Shown: in pieces, positions 1 through 8,984 of the stretch
Position numbering within the stretch: position 1 is the first letter of the stretch
How the letters are laid out: each line of letters opens with the position of its first letter
DNA from: Gammaproteobacteria bacterium
Lineage (GTDB): Bacteria; Pseudomonadota; Gammaproteobacteria; Xanthomonadales; Wenzhouxiangellaceae
NCBI GenBank assembly: GCA_021772985.1
Contig: JAJFKX010000056.1
Coordinates: 1 to 64,000, forward strand
Direction: 5' to 3'
DNA length: 64,000 bases
Position numbers and translations under genes: made by a program
The notes under the pieces: model-generated
Database searches by the model: none
Seen by the model: only the letters and a program-made list of their open reading frames with translations
What the model was told of the DNA's origin: nothing

Positions 1-117
1 GTGCTGTGCAAAGAGGCGGGGAGCCACTCTACAAACGAGGTCAGTATGATCTGCCTCTAGGAGCGTTCGGCTTCCCCAATGACCCATCTATAACTTAATC
101 GGTCATGGGGTTAACAT

Positions 118-205
118 ACAAGGAGCGGATTGTATCCGCGAATGGCCTTTCTCAAAAACAATAGATCATTTGTTAAGTTGTTCGCGGATACAATCCGCTC
201 CTACA
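118..205. repeat. REP-like inverted pair (TGT/ACA variant)
   Basis: Two facing copies of the window-wide monomer AGGAGCGGATTGTATCCGCGA enclose about 40 bp, so the locus can fold as one long hairpin. Each monomer is also a small hairpin (GCGGAT-TGT-ATCCGC). The stop codon of the YdjC-like gene lies inside the right copy. Upstream bases 1-117 hold nothing I can identify. Confidence 0.9.
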
Positions 206-1103
206 TATTGTTGTTGAGTTGTCGAATCGTATCGCGCAGTTGTCGGTAACTGACTGATTGGATGCCTGACGCCACCATAAAACGACGCAATTCCTTGCTC
301 ATAAAAACTTCATAATCGGCCACCCGGCATTGCCAATCCGGCACTATTCGGCGCAATTCCGGTGAGTCTTTAGCCGGATGTATATAAAACCTGGTCAAGC
401 CCGGCTTCAGCTGCGACAGCATCCGCTTAACGGTATCCAGATCCGCTGCCGGCGGCGCCATTCTGGTCCACAGCTGCTGTTTCAGCTGAAAAGCCCGTTG
501 CTGTTCAACCAGTACCAGAATGGCCTGACTGGCCTCAGCCAATTCCTCCGGCTGCATTCCGATTGCCGGACGACCCTGCAACGGCCATAACACCACCGGC
601 ACCTCAAACAACTGCTGCAAAGCCAGATAATCATACAAAAACGGCAGGCGTAAGGCGGTATACATGTGGCTGTCGATATGGGTCACATCTATGCCATGCT
701 GTAATGCACGCTGCACCTGGGTCTGTAACTCCAGTGCAACATTCTCCGGCGAGGCGTTGTCAATCACAGCCTGGCGTTGCTGATGCAAATAACCATGTTG
801 ATCGACCAAACCGGACAGCGAACTTTGCGGCGCCAATGGCGGCCATCGATAACTTTCCCATTCACTGGTCAGGGTTAAATGCACGCCCACTGAAAATTCC
901 GGATGCTGCCGCGCCCAATCTGCCGCTGCGGGAAACCACGGACATGGCACCATCACCGAAGCTGACGATACCAATCCAAAATCCGCCAGCTCTTCCAGTG
1001 CCGTGAGGCTGGACTCACACAGGCCAAAATCATCAGCGCTGAACACCACCACCCGCTGATCCGGCGCAAACCCCAGTTCGGCAAGCACAGCTGCATAGCT
1101 CAT
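201..1103 (-). CDS. YdjC/ChbG-HpnK family carbohydrate deacetylase
   Basis: A 300-residue protein of the YdjC-like fold, a family that removes N-acetyl groups from sugars using a divalent metal (ChbG on chitobiose, HpnK on a hopanoid sugar). Visible family motifs are SADDFG near residue 22, the GVHLTLT stretch near residue 73, and THIDSHMY near residue 141, which supply the Asp and His metal ligands. It is the last gene of a four-gene minus-strand run and overlaps the preceding methyltransferase by 4 nt (ATGA), so translational coupling is likely. The substrate is unknown; with two glycosyltransferases upstream, a glycan or glycolipid intermediate is a reasonable inference. Its stop codon falls in a REP-like repeat. 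Confidence 0.85.
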   Translation of the reverse strand: MSYAAVLAELGFAPDQRVVVFSADDFGLCESSLTALEELADFGLVSSASVMVPCPWFPAAADWARQHPEFSVGVHLTLTSEWESYRWPPLAPQSSLSGLVDQHGYLHQQRQAVIDNASPENVALELQTQVQRALQHGIDVTHIDSHMYTALRLPFLYDYLALQQLFEVPVVLWPLQGRPAIGMQPEELAEASQAILVLVEQQRAFQLKQQLWTRMAPPAADLDTVKRMLSQLKPGLTRFYIHPAKDSPELRRIVPDWQCRVADYEVFMSKELRRFMVASGIQSVSYRQLRDTIRQLNNNM

Positions 1104-1717
1104 CGCACAGTCTCGCTGTGCTTGCGCAAATAAAACACCTCACCAGGGTATATTCCTGGCTGGAGTTGCAAGCCCTCTGCCACTGCTTTCAATTCAGCAA
1201 AGCTCATTCCAACCACATCCGGCTTCCTGTAAATCCAGTTCAAACCGCGGCGTTCGGTCAACAACTCCCCGGTTGGCTTCAGCAACGCTGCATAGCTACT
1301 CATCATCTGCATAAAATGCTTTTTACAGCATGCATAACTGAAGATATTATTATCAATGATGAAATCATACCCCGGTGGCAGCCGGCCTAATGCCTGTGAG
1401 TATTTATTCAACAGCAGCACGGTGTAGTTGGCCAGCTCAAGTTGCTTTGCAAGCAACTGCTCTTCACTCCCCATGGTAATGCCATCAATCTGCTGCACTT
1501 GTGCGCTGAAGCGCTGTGCCAGCCGTGAATTACCGATTCCTACATGCAGCAATCGGGCAGCACTGATTGGCTTGCCGGCCAGCACTGCTTCAATATTTTC
1601 CTGGCCGATGGTTGTCTGCCGTTCAGGATAATCCAGCTGCCGGTCATCTCCCAGCGCCAACCCGGGTGTATCCGCATCGCACTCTACCGGGCAACGTTGG
1701 TATTCAGTCTCTATCAT
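1100..1717 (-). CDS. SAM-dependent methyltransferase-like protein
   Basis: About 205 residues. A class I methyltransferase motif I is visible as LLHVGIGNSRLAQRF near residue 56, and DFIIDNNIFSY near residue 119 fits the motif IV region. The motif I glycines are fewer than usual, so the class assignment is good but activity is less certain. I take the ATG at 1717 rather than the TTG one codon earlier. It overlaps the 3' end of the GT2 gene by 14 nt and the deacetylase start by 4 nt, so it belongs to the same transcript. The most economical role is methylation within the same glycan pathway; that is inference from context. Confidence 0.65.
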   Translation of the reverse strand: MIETEYQRCPVECDADTPGLALGDDRQLDYPERQTTIGQENIEAVLAGKPISAARLLHVGIGNSRLAQRFSAQVQQIDGITMGSEEQLLAKQLELANYTVLLLNKYSQALGRLPPGYDFIIDNNIFSYACCKKHFMQMMSSYAALLKPTGELLTERRGLNWIYRKPDVVGMSFAELKAVAEGLQLQPGIYPGEVFYLRKHSETVR

Positions 1718-2867
1718 CAAGTTTACCCAGGCCTCGCAAACAGCGCATGTTGTTCAATATGGCACTGCTGTATTGTTCGGTCAGTTCCAGCACCAGCGGC
1801 AATGCGTCGGCATATTGGCACAAACTGTGTTGCTGCCGCCAGTGATCTATCCGGTGGTGAAATTCGCTTTCAATCCCAGCAAAATAATCGCTGTTGGCGG
1901 TCACCCTGTCAGGCTTGACCACACACGGTTCAATAATAAAACGCTTGATCAGGTTTTTAGCCACCGGTGCAAACTCCACCTGTTCGGCCAAACCATTCAG
2001 CACCGCATAATTATCTTCCAGTTCAGTGTCGCGTAAATCCGGCATACCACCCGCATACGATTGACCACTGCACCAGCGCTCCGGGTCACCCAGCAGCCGT
2101 CTGGGATTTAACGTGATAAACGGCTTATCCACATAAGCCAGCCGGGCATCATTGATATCCAGGCGAAACCAGATATTCCGCGCCTCACCGAGTATTTCGT
2201 TACCGGCGGCATCGTATTCCCGAAAATAACCACCGCAACGCTGCAGGCTGTCCTTGGTCATGGCCAAACCAAGTTGATTCGGCACCCGGATAAAATCCTG
2301 GAACAGTTGTTCGGTAAACAGCGCATGGTGTTTATCAAAACCAAAATACCGGCGGGTTTCCGCAGAAAATTCCAGCATGCCGATAGACTCAAAATAAACC
2401 TGTGCCAGACGCGGTACCCTGCGCCAGAAGTCCAGGCTGAAATGCCCGGCATACGCCAACACATCGGTTTCGCCGGTGCTTAACCGTTGTCCAACATCAA
2501 ACAACAAGGTGTCAGGCAAATCATTATCAGCGTCAATATGCAACACAAATGGATTTGAGCCCTGGTTTGCCAGTACATACTCAGTACCCGTTTTACGCGC
2601 CTGTACCACGCCTTTTTGGGGCTCTTCCAATATCACTACCTGTGGCATTCCCGACTGCCCGGCCAATGATCGGATGATCCGAACCGAATCATCGGTACTG
2701 GCATTGTTAACCATGATGATCCGCCAGTAATCCTCCGGCAGCGATTGACCGTCAGGACCGACCTGGGCAGCAAACTGGCGGCACAAATCCGGCAATACAC
2801 TGGCCTCGTTATAAAACGGCACCACCACATCCACGCCACCAGGATATGGGTTTGACTGGAGTTGCAT
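1704..2867 (-). CDS. Glycosyltransferase family 2
   Basis: A 387-residue GT-A fold enzyme. The GT2 nucleotide-sugar region is clear: VDVVVPFYNEASVLPDL near residue 13, then IIMVNNASTDDS and HIDADNDLPD, which contains the metal-binding DxD. GT2 enzymes transfer a sugar from a nucleotide donor to a glycan or lipid. No membrane segment is seen, so it is probably cytoplasmic or peripherally bound. The start ATG overlaps the stop of the upstream GT8 gene by one base (TGATG), typical of coupled genes. The C-terminal third does not resemble a specific subfamily that I can name. Confidence 0.88.
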   Translation of the reverse strand: MQLQSNPYPGGVDVVVPFYNEASVLPDLCRQFAAQVGPDGQSLPEDYWRIIMVNNASTDDSVRIIRSLAGQSGMPQVVILEEPQKGVVQARKTGTEYVLANQGSNPFVLHIDADNDLPDTLLFDVGQRLSTGETDVLAYAGHFSLDFWRRVPRLAQVYFESIGMLEFSAETRRYFGFDKHHALFTEQLFQDFIRVPNQLGLAMTKDSLQRCGGYFREYDAAGNEILGEARNIWFRLDINDARLAYVDKPFITLNPRRLLGDPERWCSGQSYAGGMPDLRDTELEDNYAVLNGLAEQVEFAPVAKNLIKRFIIEPCVVKPDRVTANSDYFAGIESEFHHRIDHWRQQHSLCQYADALPLVLELTEQYSSAILNNMRCLRGLGKLDDRD

Positions 2868-3856
2868 CAGCTGATCCGTTTTACATTGTCCACACTTAAT
2901 TCGGCCGCGTGCTGTTTGGCCCAGGCTCTTTGTTTGGCCACCTGTGCTGCGATCCGGGCGAGTTCGCTCTGATCACGCGCTGCATGCAGCAGTTCATGCC
3001 AATTGTCGATGAACTTCAGATAGTGTGGGGCCTTTTCCAGCAGCTCCGGGTAAGCAAAATCAAACCATGGCTTGATCCGGCCAGCAAAGTGCACAATGCG
3101 CGCCTCCAGTGAGGTGATGTTTTCCAGACCCTTAATGTATTCCTCAATCAGAACCATATAATTGTAGCGGGCGCTGAGCGTATCGAACCGGCCTTTGAAG
3201 TACACATTCAAAGCCATCTGATCACCGAAATCCGAATTTTCAAATACCTGCGGGTTTAATACATCCAACAGGCTGTTATAGGTCTGCTCGCTGATCAATG
3301 GGCCATTGATCGACATCACCCCGGAGTTAAAGGATCGATTAACATCTGGACCATACGGTGTGGCTTCCGGTAAAACCTCCGGCGCCAGTTCTCCCAGTTT
3401 GTCCCACAACTGCCGGCGTAATGTGAATGCATCCGGGCAAGCCAGCAATGGTTCATCCCGGTAAAACAACTCACGAATATCTCCACAGCAATAAGTATCG
3501 CCATCGACATACACAATATGCTGGTACTCACTCAAGCGGAATAATTCAAATACATGAAAATGTGCACGTTTGTTCACCAGCCAGGGAATCGCCTGCTGCA
3601 GCTCATCCATCCGTTGCTCCAGGCCGGCTGACCCCTGGACATAACGGACTGGGTAAATGCTGTCCAGGCGTTTGCGGGTATCGGCGCTCAGGTCGCCGGT
3701 TTCGACAACCACGATATCGCCGTCAAACCAGGGATTAAATTTAATAAAGCTGTACAGCAGTACCTCCGCAGCCACTGCGAAAGCTTCATTGGTGACTGTG
3801 GCAAAACATATCCGAGGCGTTCCTGCTCCAGCTGCAAATGTGTTAACTTCTTCCAT
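2867..3856 (-). CDS. Glycosyltransferase family 8-like protein
   Basis: A 329-residue protein with the hallmarks of GT8 (glycogenin/LgtC-like) retaining glycosyltransferases: an N-terminal ICFATVTNEAFAVAAEVLLYS strand-helix, HIVYVDGDTYCCGD carrying the DxD metal site, FNSGVMSING, and the C-terminal HFAGRIKPW that contacts the donor diphosphate. It is the first gene of the minus-strand run GT8-GT2-methyltransferase-deacetylase and is divergent, 45 bp away, from the ATP-grasp-like gene. That short gap must hold both promoters if both are used. Donor and acceptor are not readable from the sequence. Confidence 0.88.
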   Translation of the reverse strand: MEEVNTFAAGAGTPRICFATVTNEAFAVAAEVLLYSFIKFNPWFDGDIVVVETGDLSADTRKRLDSIYPVRYVQGSAGLEQRMDELQQAIPWLVNKRAHFHVFELFRLSEYQHIVYVDGDTYCCGDIRELFYRDEPLLACPDAFTLRRQLWDKLGELAPEVLPEATPYGPDVNRSFNSGVMSINGPLISEQTYNSLLDVLNPQVFENSDFGDQMALNVYFKGRFDTLSARYNYMVLIEEYIKGLENITSLEARIVHFAGRIKPWFDFAYPELLEKAPHYLKFIDNWHELLHAARDQSELARIAAQVAKQRAWAKQHAAELSVDNVKRIS

Positions 3857-3901
3857 GTTCCCTACTTTTTTGCTTCAAAGGCGGCCCGACCACTAAAGAT
3901 T

Positions 3902-4684
3902 ATGCAAGCTTTGTTTTATCCCAGGTTCCCGGAGCTGGAACTCTACACTATTGTTGCGGTATTTAACCAACTCGATTACTTTGCCACAACCAACCCCGAA
4001 ACCGAGTTCGATTTTGCCATTGCCTGGCAGGACCAAACCTGGACCGAACCCAACTCGGTATTGGACCGCATTGCTGAAAGCCAGCTGGTGCTTAACCACC
4101 ATTGTAACGATATCAGCAAACAAAAAGTGGAATCGGTCGCCGGGCAGATCACGGGCTATAACACGCTGATTGATCCACTCAGCTATGCTGGTATGTGCGT
4201 CAAAAAACCCAATGAAAATGCCCTGGAACGCGGCACCATTATTGACTGCCCGATTACCGATGCCGACTCTGCTTACGTCTATCAGGTATACATTGATACC
4301 CGTGATGCCCAGGGCCTGCGCAATGAATACCGGGTGCCGGTGGTGTTTGGAGAAATTCCCTGCGTTTATCTGCAACGCAAAGAACACCACCCACAAAATG
4401 CCAAAACCGTCCCTTTGAGTACCGAGTTGTTAACCACCAGCGAGGTTTTTTCTAACACCGAACAACAACAGATCGCCAGCTTCTGTCAGCAAATCGGTCT
4501 GGACTTTGGCGATCTGGATATTCTGCGGGATAAGCTCACCGATAAGATTTACATCATTGATGCCAATAAAACCGGTGGTGGTTTTGGCTTGCTCAACCGG
4601 TTCCGCTGGACGGTAAAAGATCGTCGGCGGGCGATTGAATTGATTGCGGAGATGTTTGAGGGCGCTGTACAGCAGCGGCTTTAA
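3902..4684 (+). CDS. ATP-grasp-like protein of unknown function
   Basis: A 260-residue protein I do not recognise by name. The C-terminal part has a pattern typical of ATP-grasp enzymes: FGDLDILRDK followed by IYIIDANKTGGG, where the Asp and Asn would bind Mg-ATP. VKKPNENALERG near residue 100 could supply the nucleotide-binding lysine. Such enzymes ligate a carboxylate to an amine or thiol via an acyl phosphate. Divergence from the glycosyltransferase operon suggests a role in the same glycan or conjugate, but this is inference. No strong ribosome-binding site precedes the ATG. Confidence 0.5.
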   Translation: MQALFYPRFPELELYTIVAVFNQLDYFATTNPETEFDFAIAWQDQTWTEPNSVLDRIAESQLVLNHHCNDISKQKVESVAGQITGYNTLIDPLSYAGMCVKKPNENALERGTIIDCPITDADSAYVYQVYIDTRDAQGLRNEYRVPVVFGEIPCVYLQRKEHHPQNAKTVPLSTELLTTSEVFSNTEQQQIASFCQQIGLDFGDLDILRDKLTDKIYIIDANKTGGGFGLLNRFRWTVKDRRRAIELIAEMFEGAVQQRL

Positions 4685-4717
4685 ATCCTTACTGATTAAC
4701 CCACCAATTCAAAAAAT

Positions 4718-4782
4718 TGTAGGAGCGGATTGTATCCGCGATCAATTTACCCAATCATCGCGGATACAATCCGCTCCTACAG
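4718..4782. repeat. REP-like inverted pair (TGT/ACA variant)
   Basis: TGTAGGAGCGGATTGTATCC and its reverse complement face each other with about 16 bp between the monomers. It sits between the convergent ATP-grasp-like and sulfotransferase genes, where the hairpin could also stop transcription. Confidence 0.9.
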
Positions 4783-4827
4783 GCCTTAACAATTTCCAGT
4801 GGCACAGAAAATAACCCAGGCAGTTGC

Positions 4828-5616
4828 TTAATCCACAAAAAAATCTGCCCAGCCAGTATCAGCAAAATGCTGTTTTAACTCATCATAATTGCTGATCGCC
4901 TGCCGCAAACTGCGCTTTTCCAGCTTTTTGACTGCTGCCTGCAACGGATACGAATCCACCTTTAAAAAATCCAATACCTTTTTTGTGGTTACCGGCAGGT
5001 TATCGCGCAGTTGTTCATAAGTTATTGAGATACCGGGATGTTGGCTTAGCAACTGCTCAGCCCGGTTATGCCAATTTTCCACTTCGGCAAAATCAGTCTG
5101 CAACTGTTCTGGATCAAGCGCTACCACTTTATCGCGTCGGACATTTGAGCCAGCCCTGTCAATCGCATCATCCTCTATATGCGTAACAGCCTTAACCCGC
5201 TGTTTGTCCCAGCTGTGCCATTCACCGGTGGTGCGTGCCAGCACATGCGATAAATGCCGTTGCAGCAGGTTATCACGGCGTAGATGAATCACCGAAAGAT
5301 CCGGCATTCCCGCCAGTATCTGCCAGATATCCGCCCATGCCGGATTTTCCCGGATACCTGGAAACGCCTGCAACGCAAATGGGTGATAAGCCTGTAATAC
5401 AAACCCGGCCTGCTGGGTGGGTTCCGGAAAATCCTTGAACACCCAGTCAGCCAGTATGGTGTTGGTGGGTGTACTCAGTGGGTACGGTAGATTGGGGTTA
5501 TCGGAATTAAACACTTCCGTCTGGCAGACAATGCCAGGGTGCGATTCCAATGCCGTGCGTAGCAGGTGGGTGCCACTGCGCAGATAGGAAACAACAACAA
5601 ACTTACGGTAATGGAT
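4828..5616 (-). CDS. Sulfotransferase-like protein, start codon unusual
   Basis: The frame encodes a sulfotransferase-fold protein of about 262 residues. The PAPS-binding loop appears as FVVVSYLRSGTHLL, and VIHLRRDNLLQRHLSHVLAR fits the 3'-phosphate-binding region. The loop lies upstream of the first ordinary start (TTG at 5550), so the gene must begin earlier. The only room is between the in-frame TGA at 5620-5622 and the loop, and no ATG, GTG or TTG occurs there; an ATC at 5614-5616 would give the family's usual N-terminus. Either a rare start is used, or the start was lost by mutation. It overlaps the end of the threonine synthase gene by about 14 nt. The substrate is unknown. Confidence 0.7.
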   Translation of the reverse strand: MHYRKFVVVSYLRSGTHLLRTALESHPGIVCQTEVFNSDNPNLPYPLSTPTNTILADWVFKDFPEPTQQAGFVLQAYHPFALQAFPGIRENPAWADIWQILAGMPDLSVIHLRRDNLLQRHLSHVLARTTGEWHSWDKQRVKAVTHIEDDAIDRAGSNVRRDKVVALDPEQLQTDFAEVENWHNRAEQLLSQHPGISITYEQLRDNLPVTTKKVLDFLKVDSYPLQAAVKKLEKRSLRQAISNYDELKQHFADTGWADFFVD

Positions 5617-6751
5617 ATTTCAATCCCGTGGCACAATTAAACAACACCACCTGCTCGTCGGCATCTAGCCAACCCTGCTCCAACAGTTTCAGATAAGCCG
5701 CATAAGTCGCTGCGCCTTCCGGGCACATCAATAAACCATCCCGCTGCGAAATGCTTTTCCAGGCACTGACAATCTCAGCTTCACTTACCGCCACCCCGGT
5801 ACCGTTGGATTCTCTCAAGGTTTCCAACATCAACCGGTCACCTACCGCCATCGGCACCCGAATGCCCGCCGCCAGCGTCTGGGCATCATCCCAGCGCTCG
5901 GCTTCATCTTTGCCTTCCTGAAAGGCTTTAACAATCGGCGCACAACCTTCAGCCTGTACCGCTACCATGCGCGGCAGTTTTGCCTGATCCAGCCAGCCCA
6001 GTTCGGTCAATTCCTGGAAGGCTTTCCACATACCGATCAGGCCGGTACCACCGCCGGTCGGGTACAAAATTACATCGGGCAGCTTCCAACCAAATTGTTC
6101 AGCCAGTTCCAGGCCCATGGTTTTTTTGCCTTCCAAACGGTAAGGCTCTTTAAGTGTGGAAAAATCGAACCAGCCCTGCTCGGCTACCAATTCACGGACC
6201 CGCTTGCCGCAATCATCGATATAACCATCCAACAATTCCACCTGGCCACCCTGCATCCGGGTTTCTTCGATATTGATCTGCGGGGTGTCGGCTGGACAGA
6301 CCACAATCGATTGCATGCCGATTCTGGTGGCATAAGCCGATAACGCTGCACCGGCGTTGCCATTGGTCGGCATCGCCAGTTTGCTTATGCCGAGTTCCCT
6401 GGCTCTGGCCACCGCCAATGCCAGCCCGCGGGATTTGAAAGATCCTGTCGGCAAACGGCCTTCGTCTTTGACAATAAGCTGTTCACCATGCAGATTATTC
6501 AATGGAATTAAAGGTGTTTTGATCTCTCCCAGACGGGGCACACCTGGCCAGTCCTGAATCGGCAGTAATTCCCGATAGGCCCAAAAACCGTCATTGCGGG
6601 TGGCAAATACTTCACGGTCGACCTGCGCTTTAACAGCAGCCAGGTCATAACGGGCCAGCAATGGTCTGCCTGCTGGTGACAGACCGTGGATTTGATCGAA
6701 AGGATAGGTTTCGCCGTTCAGGCTGCACTCAAGATGGGTCAGGTAATTCAT
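5603..6751 (-). CDS. thrC: Threonine synthase-like PLP enzyme
   Basis: A 382-residue fold-type II PLP enzyme. Seen are the PLP-lysine motif PTGSFKSRG (Lys about 106), the TNGNAGAALSAYA substrate/PLP asparagine region, and the phosphate-binding YPTGGGTGL. The N-terminus (LECSLNGETYPFD followed by GRPLLARYD) matches threonine synthases of the short class that keep a degenerate zinc-ribbon-like start. Threonine synthase converts O-phosphohomoserine to threonine. No hom or thrB is adjacent, so a related role such as another beta- or gamma-elimination cannot be excluded. The sulfotransferase gene follows with overlap. Confidence 0.78.
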   Translation of the reverse strand: MNYLTHLECSLNGETYPFDQIHGLSPAGRPLLARYDLAAVKAQVDREVFATRNDGFWAYRELLPIQDWPGVPRLGEIKTPLIPLNNLHGEQLIVKDEGRLPTGSFKSRGLALAVARARELGISKLAMPTNGNAGAALSAYATRIGMQSIVVCPADTPQINIEETRMQGGQVELLDGYIDDCGKRVRELVAEQGWFDFSTLKEPYRLEGKKTMGLELAEQFGWKLPDVILYPTGGGTGLIGMWKAFQELTELGWLDQAKLPRMVAVQAEGCAPIVKAFQEGKDEAERWDDAQTLAAGIRVPMAVGDRLMLETLRESNGTGVAVSEAEIVSAWKSISQRDGLLMCPEGAATYAAYLKLLEQGWLDADEQVVLFNCATGLKYPLP

Positions 6752-6964
6752 GGAGTAATTTTACATCAGGTACCAAGTATCTTGCTGGTAACAATTTATG
6801 CCTGCCCGGTGATTACCAAACATAACCTGCCTAACATCAATATTACATTGCACGATTACACCTTATCTTAGCACCGCCAATCCGATATCCCTTAATGAGT
6901 GACAACGGGCAACCTGGTCAATGTCTGGTTTTTTTCAAAAAATATCATTAAACCTGACAATCTG

Positions 6965-8509
6965 CTAGCGAGCATGAATAAGTTTTTGCATCATGAATTC
7001 AGGGAATTTTTCATCACGCATCTTAGCAAGAGTATGTTCCAGGTCATAGCCAATATTCATGAATGAAATCTGCGAAGTAGACTGGTCAAAAACAGCAAAC
7101 TGCGTGTCAGTATTACCGCTGCGAGGGAACCCGACAGAACCAGGGCAAACCAGGCTGTGTTGATAATCATCCAAACTATAAGACTTCGCTATAAATTTAT
7201 CACTGAGCCTGCCCTCACGCACATATGCACCCTGGATATGGGTATGCCCGTGAAAACAAGCCCGGATGGCACGCTTGCGCAACTCATTGAGGTTTTCCTC
7301 ATAGGTCATTTTATAAACGTAAGCATTATAAAAGCCGGGATCGACAGGCGCGCCATGTACCGCCAGAAAACCACCCCAAGCTGCAGCTCTTGGTAATCGC
7401 TTTAACCATTCTCTTTGCTGTTTATGCAAACGCTCAGCACTCCAATCAATTACCCACTTAGCTAAGTCACTAAATCCACGCATATCGTGCAAACCAGCTG
7501 CAGCACTATCATGATTACCCATAATGCATATCAGATCATCTCGCATCAGGCATGCCAGTGTTTCATTAACAAATGGTCCATAACCAACCAGGTCACCCAA
7601 TACGATGGAACGTTGAATGCCTAAATGTTTAAGCTCGGCGAGAACTGCCTCAAGCGCCGGCAGGTTGGCATGCACATCCGCCAACAATCCAATCTGCTGC
7701 TGGTTAGCGGAGTCAAAACTGACCTCCCGAACCATGGTGCTGTATTGGTCGGGTTGAGCGCCCGTGATAAACCCGTCTATTTGCTCCGTCAATCGCTTAT
7801 TTCCGTGCTTACTGTTTTCCATCACAGTCAACACTTCGCGAATGAAATTATCGGTAAAGGCATTGCGCCTGGCACTCAACAGGAAGTCACGCCCACTTTT
7901 CTGACACGCCTGAATAGATAACTCAGGTACGTGACGCAACATAGCAGCAATAGCCGCACCCCAATTAACTGGTCGACCTGTTGCATATAAATCATCATCC
8001 ACATAGTAAACTTTGTTAGCATCAGCAATAAAATTCGATAATGCCAAATCCAAGCGCTTATTACTTTTAGAGGAAACACCACAGGCAAGTTGCCAAACCT
8101 GTTTAATCAGCGGCACTAAATTCACAACACTTTCAACAGCTATAGTGTGCAGTGACTCTAATCGCTTAGTTAAATTTCCAACCACATAATGATCATCTTT
8201 ATCTAATACAAACCAGCATCGACTTGGGTGATAAATTTGTAGGCTTTGCTCGAACTCGATATGTTGTTTCAACCAATCTAAAGTTCTTTTTTTACTATGC
8301 GAATGACTATAATTAGCCCTCAACTTAACGACGACCTGCTTATCGGCAAATAAACGGGTGCTAATTTTTCCACTAAACGCACTACCGTGTTTAAACTTTA
8401 CCTGTTGCTTATCCAATAATGCTTGCAAAGCCTGTGCGCTTATAAGTGGTAATTGTCCTGCTGTCGGAAAAAATATGATATTCTTATCCGCTGATAACTG
8501 CGCAGTCAT
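6965..8509 (-). CDS. Kinase-like domain fused to metallophosphoesterase
   Basis: A 514-residue two-domain protein. Residues 275-460 are a calcineurin-like phosphoesterase with all metal ligands visible: D278-x-H280, GDLVGYGP (305-312), GNHD (331-334), H385 and GHTH (421-424), closest in style to YfcE/MJ0936-type enzymes. Residues 1-260 look like a divergent protein-kinase fold: VVVKL (Lys 62), an acidic helix FEQS, RLDLALSNF with the D154-x4-N159 catalytic-loop spacing, and YYVDDDLY at the DFG position. The kinase reading is my inference; the phosphoesterase is secure. The gene diverges from the Roadblock/GTPase genes with only 67 bp between starts, so it is probably co-regulated with them. 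Confidence 0.8.
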   Translation of the reverse strand: MTAQLSADKNIIFFPTAGQLPLISAQALQALLDKQQVKFKHGSAFSGKISTRLFADKQVVVKLRANYSHSHSKKRTLDWLKQHIEFEQSLQIYHPSRCWFVLDKDDHYVVGNLTKRLESLHTIAVESVVNLVPLIKQVWQLACGVSSKSNKRLDLALSNFIADANKVYYVDDDLYATGRPVNWGAAIAAMLRHVPELSIQACQKSGRDFLLSARRNAFTDNFIREVLTVMENSKHGNKRLTEQIDGFITGAQPDQYSTMVREVSFDSANQQQIGLLADVHANLPALEAVLAELKHLGIQRSIVLGDLVGYGPFVNETLACLMRDDLICIMGNHDSAAAGLHDMRGFSDLAKWVIDWSAERLHKQQREWLKRLPRAAAWGGFLAVHGAPVDPGFYNAYVYKMTYEENLNELRKRAIRACFHGHTHIQGAYVREGRLSDKFIAKSYSLDDYQHSLVCPGSVGFPRSGNTDTQFAVFDQSTSQISFMNIGYDLEHTLAKMRDEKFPEFMMQKLIHAR

Positions 8510-8576
8510 AAGCTTGTATTATAAATAATTAAACATTATTATCACAGCACAATTGACAAAACACAATGGAGCAGGA

Positions 8577-8984
8577 ATGTCACAAACGCCTGTGGAAAAA
8601 GATTACTTTTTAGCTGATATACGCACTGAGCTACGCGGCTTCCTTGACCAAGCCGGCCATGCGCAAGCAGTATTCATTTCCAGCTTAGACGGTCATCTTA
8701 TTTATGACATTAGCCCTGAGCAACTCGACGTGGATCAGCTGACTGCAATGGCATCAGCTATGATTGGTTTAGCCGATTCTTTAGCTTTTTCCTTGGCCAA
8801 AGGCCAGTTGCGTGATGTGATTACCCGTACTGAAGAAGCCACCTTTATCGCTACCCGTATAGGTAATACCGAAGATGCGCTCGTTTTTGGAATTATTGCC
8901 GGTCCGCAAGCAAACCTTGGTATGTTATTAAGTCTTGCCAACAGTTATGCTGAAAAAATATTAAATATTCTTGAGCATATTTAA
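8577..8984 (+). CDS. Roadblock/LC7 domain protein 1
   Basis: A 135-residue protein consisting of a single Roadblock/LC7 domain (AVFISSLDGHLIYD, then a long helix QLTAMASAMIGLADSLAF, a central strand and a C-terminal helix). Roadblock proteins such as MglB bind Ras-like GTPases as GAPs or adaptors. I chose the ATG at 8577 because GGAGCAGGA precedes it; a TTG 24 bases upstream is less likely. It is the first plus-strand gene of the module, followed by a 721-bp gap before the first GTPase. It is longer and more acidic than the other two Roadblock proteins, so the three are not simple duplicates. Confidence 0.85.
   Translation: MSQTPVEKDYFLADIRTELRGFLDQAGHAQAVFISSLDGHLIYDISPEQLDVDQLTAMASAMIGLADSLAFSLAKGQLRDVITRTEEATFIATRIGNTEDALVFGIIAGPQANLGMLLSLANSYAEKILNILEHI

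Noticed and set aside
563-1006. 147-codon frame opposite the deacetylase gene
   Set aside because: Antisense shadow; no motif or ribosome-binding site.
3893-4396. 167-codon frame opposite the ATP-grasp-like gene
   Set aside because: Antisense shadow of a well-composed gene.
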